From the NCBI GenBank assembly GCA_021776145.1, contig JAJFGM010000084.1:1-7351 (forward strand): DNA of 7,351 nucleotides, given 5' to 3'. How positions within the stretch are numbered: position 1 is the first letter of the stretch; each line of letters begins with the position of its first letter. The notes under the pieces were generated by a model. It was not told the DNA's origin. It ran no database searches and saw only the letters and a program-made list of their open reading frames with translations. Below, one piece after another: positions 5,716-7,351 of the stretch. The position numbers were made by a program, and so were the translations under genes. The DNA comes from Kiloniellaceae bacterium (GTDB taxonomy: Bacteria > Pseudomonadota > Alphaproteobacteria > Kiloniellales > Kiloniellaceae).

Positions 5716-6747
5716 ATGAAAAAGCGTACTTTCCTTTCGTCCGCCCTTTCGACCACGGCGGCCGTCGTCACCGCCGCGGCGCTCGGCCTTTCAGGTTTCA
5801 GCGCGCACGCCGCCGACGAAGTCACGATCCAGCTCAAGTGGGTCACCCAGGCGCAGTTCGCCGGCTATTACGTCGCCCAGGACAAGGGCTTCTACGAGGA
5901 CGCCGGGCTCGACGTCACCATCAAGCCGGGCGGCCCCGATATCGCACCGCCGCAGGTCATCGCCGGCGGCGGCGCCGACGTCATCATCGACTGGATGCCC
6001 TCGGCGCTGGCGTCACGCGAAAAGGGCGTGCCGCTGGTCAACATCGCGCAGATCTTCAAGAAGTCCGGCATGATGCTGACCTGCCGCCGCGACAGCGGCA
6101 TCCAGTCGCCGTCCGACTTCAAGGGCCGCACGCTGGGCGTCTGGTTCTTCGGCAACGAGTATCCCTTCCTCAGCTGGATGAGCCGTCTCGGCATTCCGAC
6201 CGCCGGCGGTTCCGATGGCGTCACCGTGTTGAAACAGGGCTTCAACGTCGATCCCCTCCTGCAGAAGCAGGCCGACTGCATTTCGACCATGACCTACAAC
6301 GAATATTGGCAGGTCATCGACGCCGGTATCCCGGCCGACGACCTGTTGGTCTTCAAATACGAAGATCAAGGCGTGGCCACCCTGGAAGACGGGCTTTACG
6401 TTCTCGAAGACGACCTCAAGGACGCCGCCTTCGTCGACAAGATGGCGCGCTTCGTGCAGGCTTCGATCAAGGGCTGGCAGTACGCGGCGGACCATTCCGA
6501 CGAGGCCGCCGACATCGTGCTGGAAAACGACGCCACCGGCGCCCAGACCGAAAAACACCAGCGCCGCATGATGGGCGAGATCAACAAACTGGTCGCCGGA
6601 TCGGCCAAGGGCATTGGCTATCTGGAGCCGGCCGACTTCGACCGCACGGTCGACGTTCTGCTTGGCGGCGAATCCGACCCGGTCATCTCGAAAAAGCCGG
6701 AAGGCGCCTGGTCCCACGCGGTTTGGAAAAAGGCAACCGGCATGTAA
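5716..6747 (+). CDS. ABC transporter substrate-binding protein, NMT1/THI5-like
   Basis: This is the periplasmic receptor that captures the substrate and delivers it to the two permeases. It is 343 residues from ATG 5716. A Sec signal peptide is clear: positive MKKR, a hydrophobic core to about residue 28, then SAHA with likely cleavage after Ala32. The mature protein opens with LKWVTQAQFAGYYVAQDKGF (40-59) and continues GLDVTIKPGG. This is the hallmark of the NMT1/THI5-like family (PF09084), whose members bind thiamine pyrimidine precursors, nitrate-like or sulfonate ligands. The CCCFG iron motif of fungal THI5 enzymes is absent, so it is a binding protein and not a synthase. It follows permease 2 by 61 bases and is the last gene before the terminator. 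Because pyrimidine-degrading genes precede it, a free pyrimidine base, dihydropyrimidine or carbamoyl amino acid is the likely ligand. This is inference from context. Confidence 0.9.
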   Translation: MKKRTFLSSALSTTAAVVTAAALGLSGFSAHAADEVTIQLKWVTQAQFAGYYVAQDKGFYEDAGLDVTIKPGGPDIAPPQVIAGGGADVIIDWMPSALASREKGVPLVNIAQIFKKSGMMLTCRRDSGIQSPSDFKGRTLGVWFFGNEYPFLSWMSRLGIPTAGGSDGVTVLKQGFNVDPLLQKQADCISTMTYNEYWQVIDAGIPADDLLVFKYEDQGVATLEDGLYVLEDDLKDAAFVDKMARFVQASIKGWQYAADHSDEAADIVLENDATGAQTEKHQRRMMGEINKLVAGSAKGIGYLEPADFDRTVDVLLGGESDPVISKKPEGAWSHAVWKKATGM

Positions 6748-6769
6748 CGGCGTCATCGACGCGAACGAC

Positions 6770-6800
6770 AAAGGGGGGGCTTCGCGGCCCCCCTTTCTTT
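6770..6800 (+). terminator. Rho-independent terminator of the pyrimidine catabolism/transport operon
   Basis: AAAGGGGGG (6770-6778) pairs perfectly with CCCCCCTTT (6788-6796) around a 9-base loop, and is followed directly by T-rich sequence (TTTCTTT, 6794-6800). It lies 22 bases after the stop of the substrate-binding protein gene and marks the end of the transcription unit. Because the arms run A3G6/C6T3, it could also stop transcription arriving from the opposite strand, though no minus-strand gene is visible nearby. Confidence 0.92.
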
Positions 6801-6904
6801 AGCGTGGCATCGACTGCGAAGCCTGCGAGAGGCGAAATGATTGGCAAGCCGCTTTCTATGATTCTAAGCTCGTCACGGTGATGCTGGTTGTGAATATCCA
6901 GCCA

Positions 6905-6920
6905 ATGGTTGTGCAACCAT
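6905..6920. promoter_or_regulatory. Palindromic operator candidate upstream of the EamA transporter gene
   Basis: ATGGTTG (6905-6911) and CAACCAT (6914-6920) form a perfect inverted repeat with a 2-base centre (TG). It lies in the noncoding stretch after the terminator, 79 bases before the GTG chosen as start of the EamA gene. Its size and compact two-fold symmetry are typical of a site for a dimeric helix-turn-helix repressor; it recalls LacI-family half sites such as TGGTTGNNCAACCA. No regulator gene is in view, so the binding protein is unknown. The rest of 6801-6999 shows no gene, and no convincing -35/-10 pair was found. Confidence 0.4.
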
Positions 6921-6999
6921 CGGAGCGCGTGCAAATGTCGGCGACCTGTTCGATCTACCGATACCGGTCGGGAAAAACGCCGTCGCCCGAGACGACATC

Positions 7000-7351
7000 G
7001 TGAGTTCTGTCGCCGAACCTGGCGCCGATCCTGGCGCCGAATCGGGCGCCGAATCGGGCGAGATCGCGCCACGCCGCGCCTTTGCGATGGGCTTGATGAT
7101 CTTCAGTTCGGTCGGTATCAGCTTCGGCGGCCTCGTCGTGCGCAGCATGCAAGTGGCGGATGCCTGGCAGATAAACTTCCATCGCTCGATCGCCTTTACA
7201 GCCGCCATCGCCCTGCTGATGGTCTGGCGCTATCGGTCGGCGACCGCCAGGCATGTGCGACGCATCGGACGGCCCGGATTGATCGGCGGGGCCCTGCTTG
7301 CCGCGGCCGGGATCGCCTTCATGCAGGCCATGACCAATACGACGATCGCCA
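7000..7351 (+). CDS. EamA/DMT-family transporter, N-terminal part (runs past the window end)
   Basis: The frame is open from 6868 to the window end and gives 117 residues from the GTG at 7000. After a hydrophilic leader and a basic PRR come three membrane segments at roughly 29-47, 57-76 and 93-110. The stretches SFGGLVVRS, ADAWQINFHRS and GIAFMQAMTNTTIA are characteristic of EamA-domain carriers of the drug/metabolite transporter superfamily: ten-helix inner-membrane proteins that usually export metabolites. GTG 7000 is the first usual start codon in the frame but has only a weak upstream GAG (6989-6991). ATG 7087 is an alternative that would delete the leader and begin inside the first membrane segment, which I consider less likely. 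The gene lies beyond the operon terminator and is probably a separate unit. The substrate cannot be inferred. Confidence 0.8.
   Translation, partial: MSSVAEPGADPGAESGAESGEIAPRRAFAMGLMIFSSVGISFGGLVVRSMQVADAWQINFHRSIAFTAAIALLMVWRYRSATARHVRRIGRPGLIGGALLAAAGIAFMQAMTNTTIA
7021..7056 (+). repeat. 12-bp tandem repeat encoding GADP/GAES/GAES
   Basis: Three tandem 12-base units begin GGCGCCGA: 7021-7032 (GGCGCCGATCCT), then two identical copies GGCGCCGAATCG (7033-7044, 7045-7056). Degenerate units flank them (GTCGCCGAACCT at 7009-7020 and GGCGAGATCGCG at 7057-7068). In the EamA frame they read VAEP, GADP, GAES, GAES, GEIA, an acidic, flexible cytoplasmic leader before the first membrane helix. Because the unit is a multiple of three, copy-number change would lengthen or shorten the leader without a frameshift. 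Confidence 0.75.

Noticed and set aside
6857..6862. TATGAT as a possible -10 box for the EamA gene
   Set aside because: No acceptable -35 sequence lies about 17 bases upstream. TTGGCA at 6841 is only 10 bases away, so the promoter is not supported.
5838..6881. A 347-codon plus-strand frame inside the binding protein gene, running past the terminator
   Set aside because: Arg/His-rich translation without family features, overlapping a clear secreted protein and reading through a strong terminator hairpin.
6801..6999. Search for a small gene or RNA between the terminator and the EamA gene
   Set aside because: No frame with a start and ribosome site, no tRNA-like or riboswitch-like fold noticed; only the palindrome at 6905-6920 stands out.

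Overview
The window is GC-rich, densely coded and almost entirely single-stranded (+). It carries most of a reductive pyrimidine catabolism operon followed by the start of an unrelated transporter gene. Base composition, protein style and the combination of a PreT/PreA dehydrogenase, a zinc-type carbamoylase and a NitT/TauT-type importer point to a proteobacterium, most likely an alphaproteobacterium. This is inference from recognised families; the species cannot be named from the sequence alone.

Layout: 1-44 is the 3' end of an upstream oxidoreductase gene, probably preT. 85-1362 is preA, the catalytic subunit of NAD-dependent dihydropyrimidine dehydrogenase. 1473-2705 is a zinc-dependent beta-ureidopropionase / N-carbamoyl-amino-acid hydrolase. 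2754-3584, 3574-4506 and 4503-5654 are an ABC ATPase and two different permeases, with overlapping ends. 5716-6747 is a secreted substrate-binding protein of the NMT1/THI5-like type, with the best ribosome binding site of the operon. A strong intrinsic terminator at 6770-6800 closes the unit. A noncoding stretch of about 200 bases then leads to a 5'-truncated view of an EamA/DMT-family transporter (7000 to beyond the window end), preceded by a clear palindrome that could be an operator.

How the genes work together: the importer probably brings in a pyrimidine base or a close relative. PreT/PreA reduce uracil or thymine to the dihydro form, and a dihydropyrimidinase opens the ring. The carbamoylase releases beta-alanine or beta-aminoisobutyrate, CO2 and ammonia. 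The ring-opening enzyme is not in this window and must lie upstream of preT or elsewhere.

I see no clearly new biological system here. The observations most worth a second look are the unassigned substrate of the dedicated importer, the second permease with an unusual hydrophobic N-terminal extension of about 125 residues, a strong hairpin separating the catabolic and transport genes, a mini-ORF overlapping the carbamoylase start, a palindromic operator candidate before the EamA gene, and a 12-bp tandem repeat at the N-terminus of that gene.
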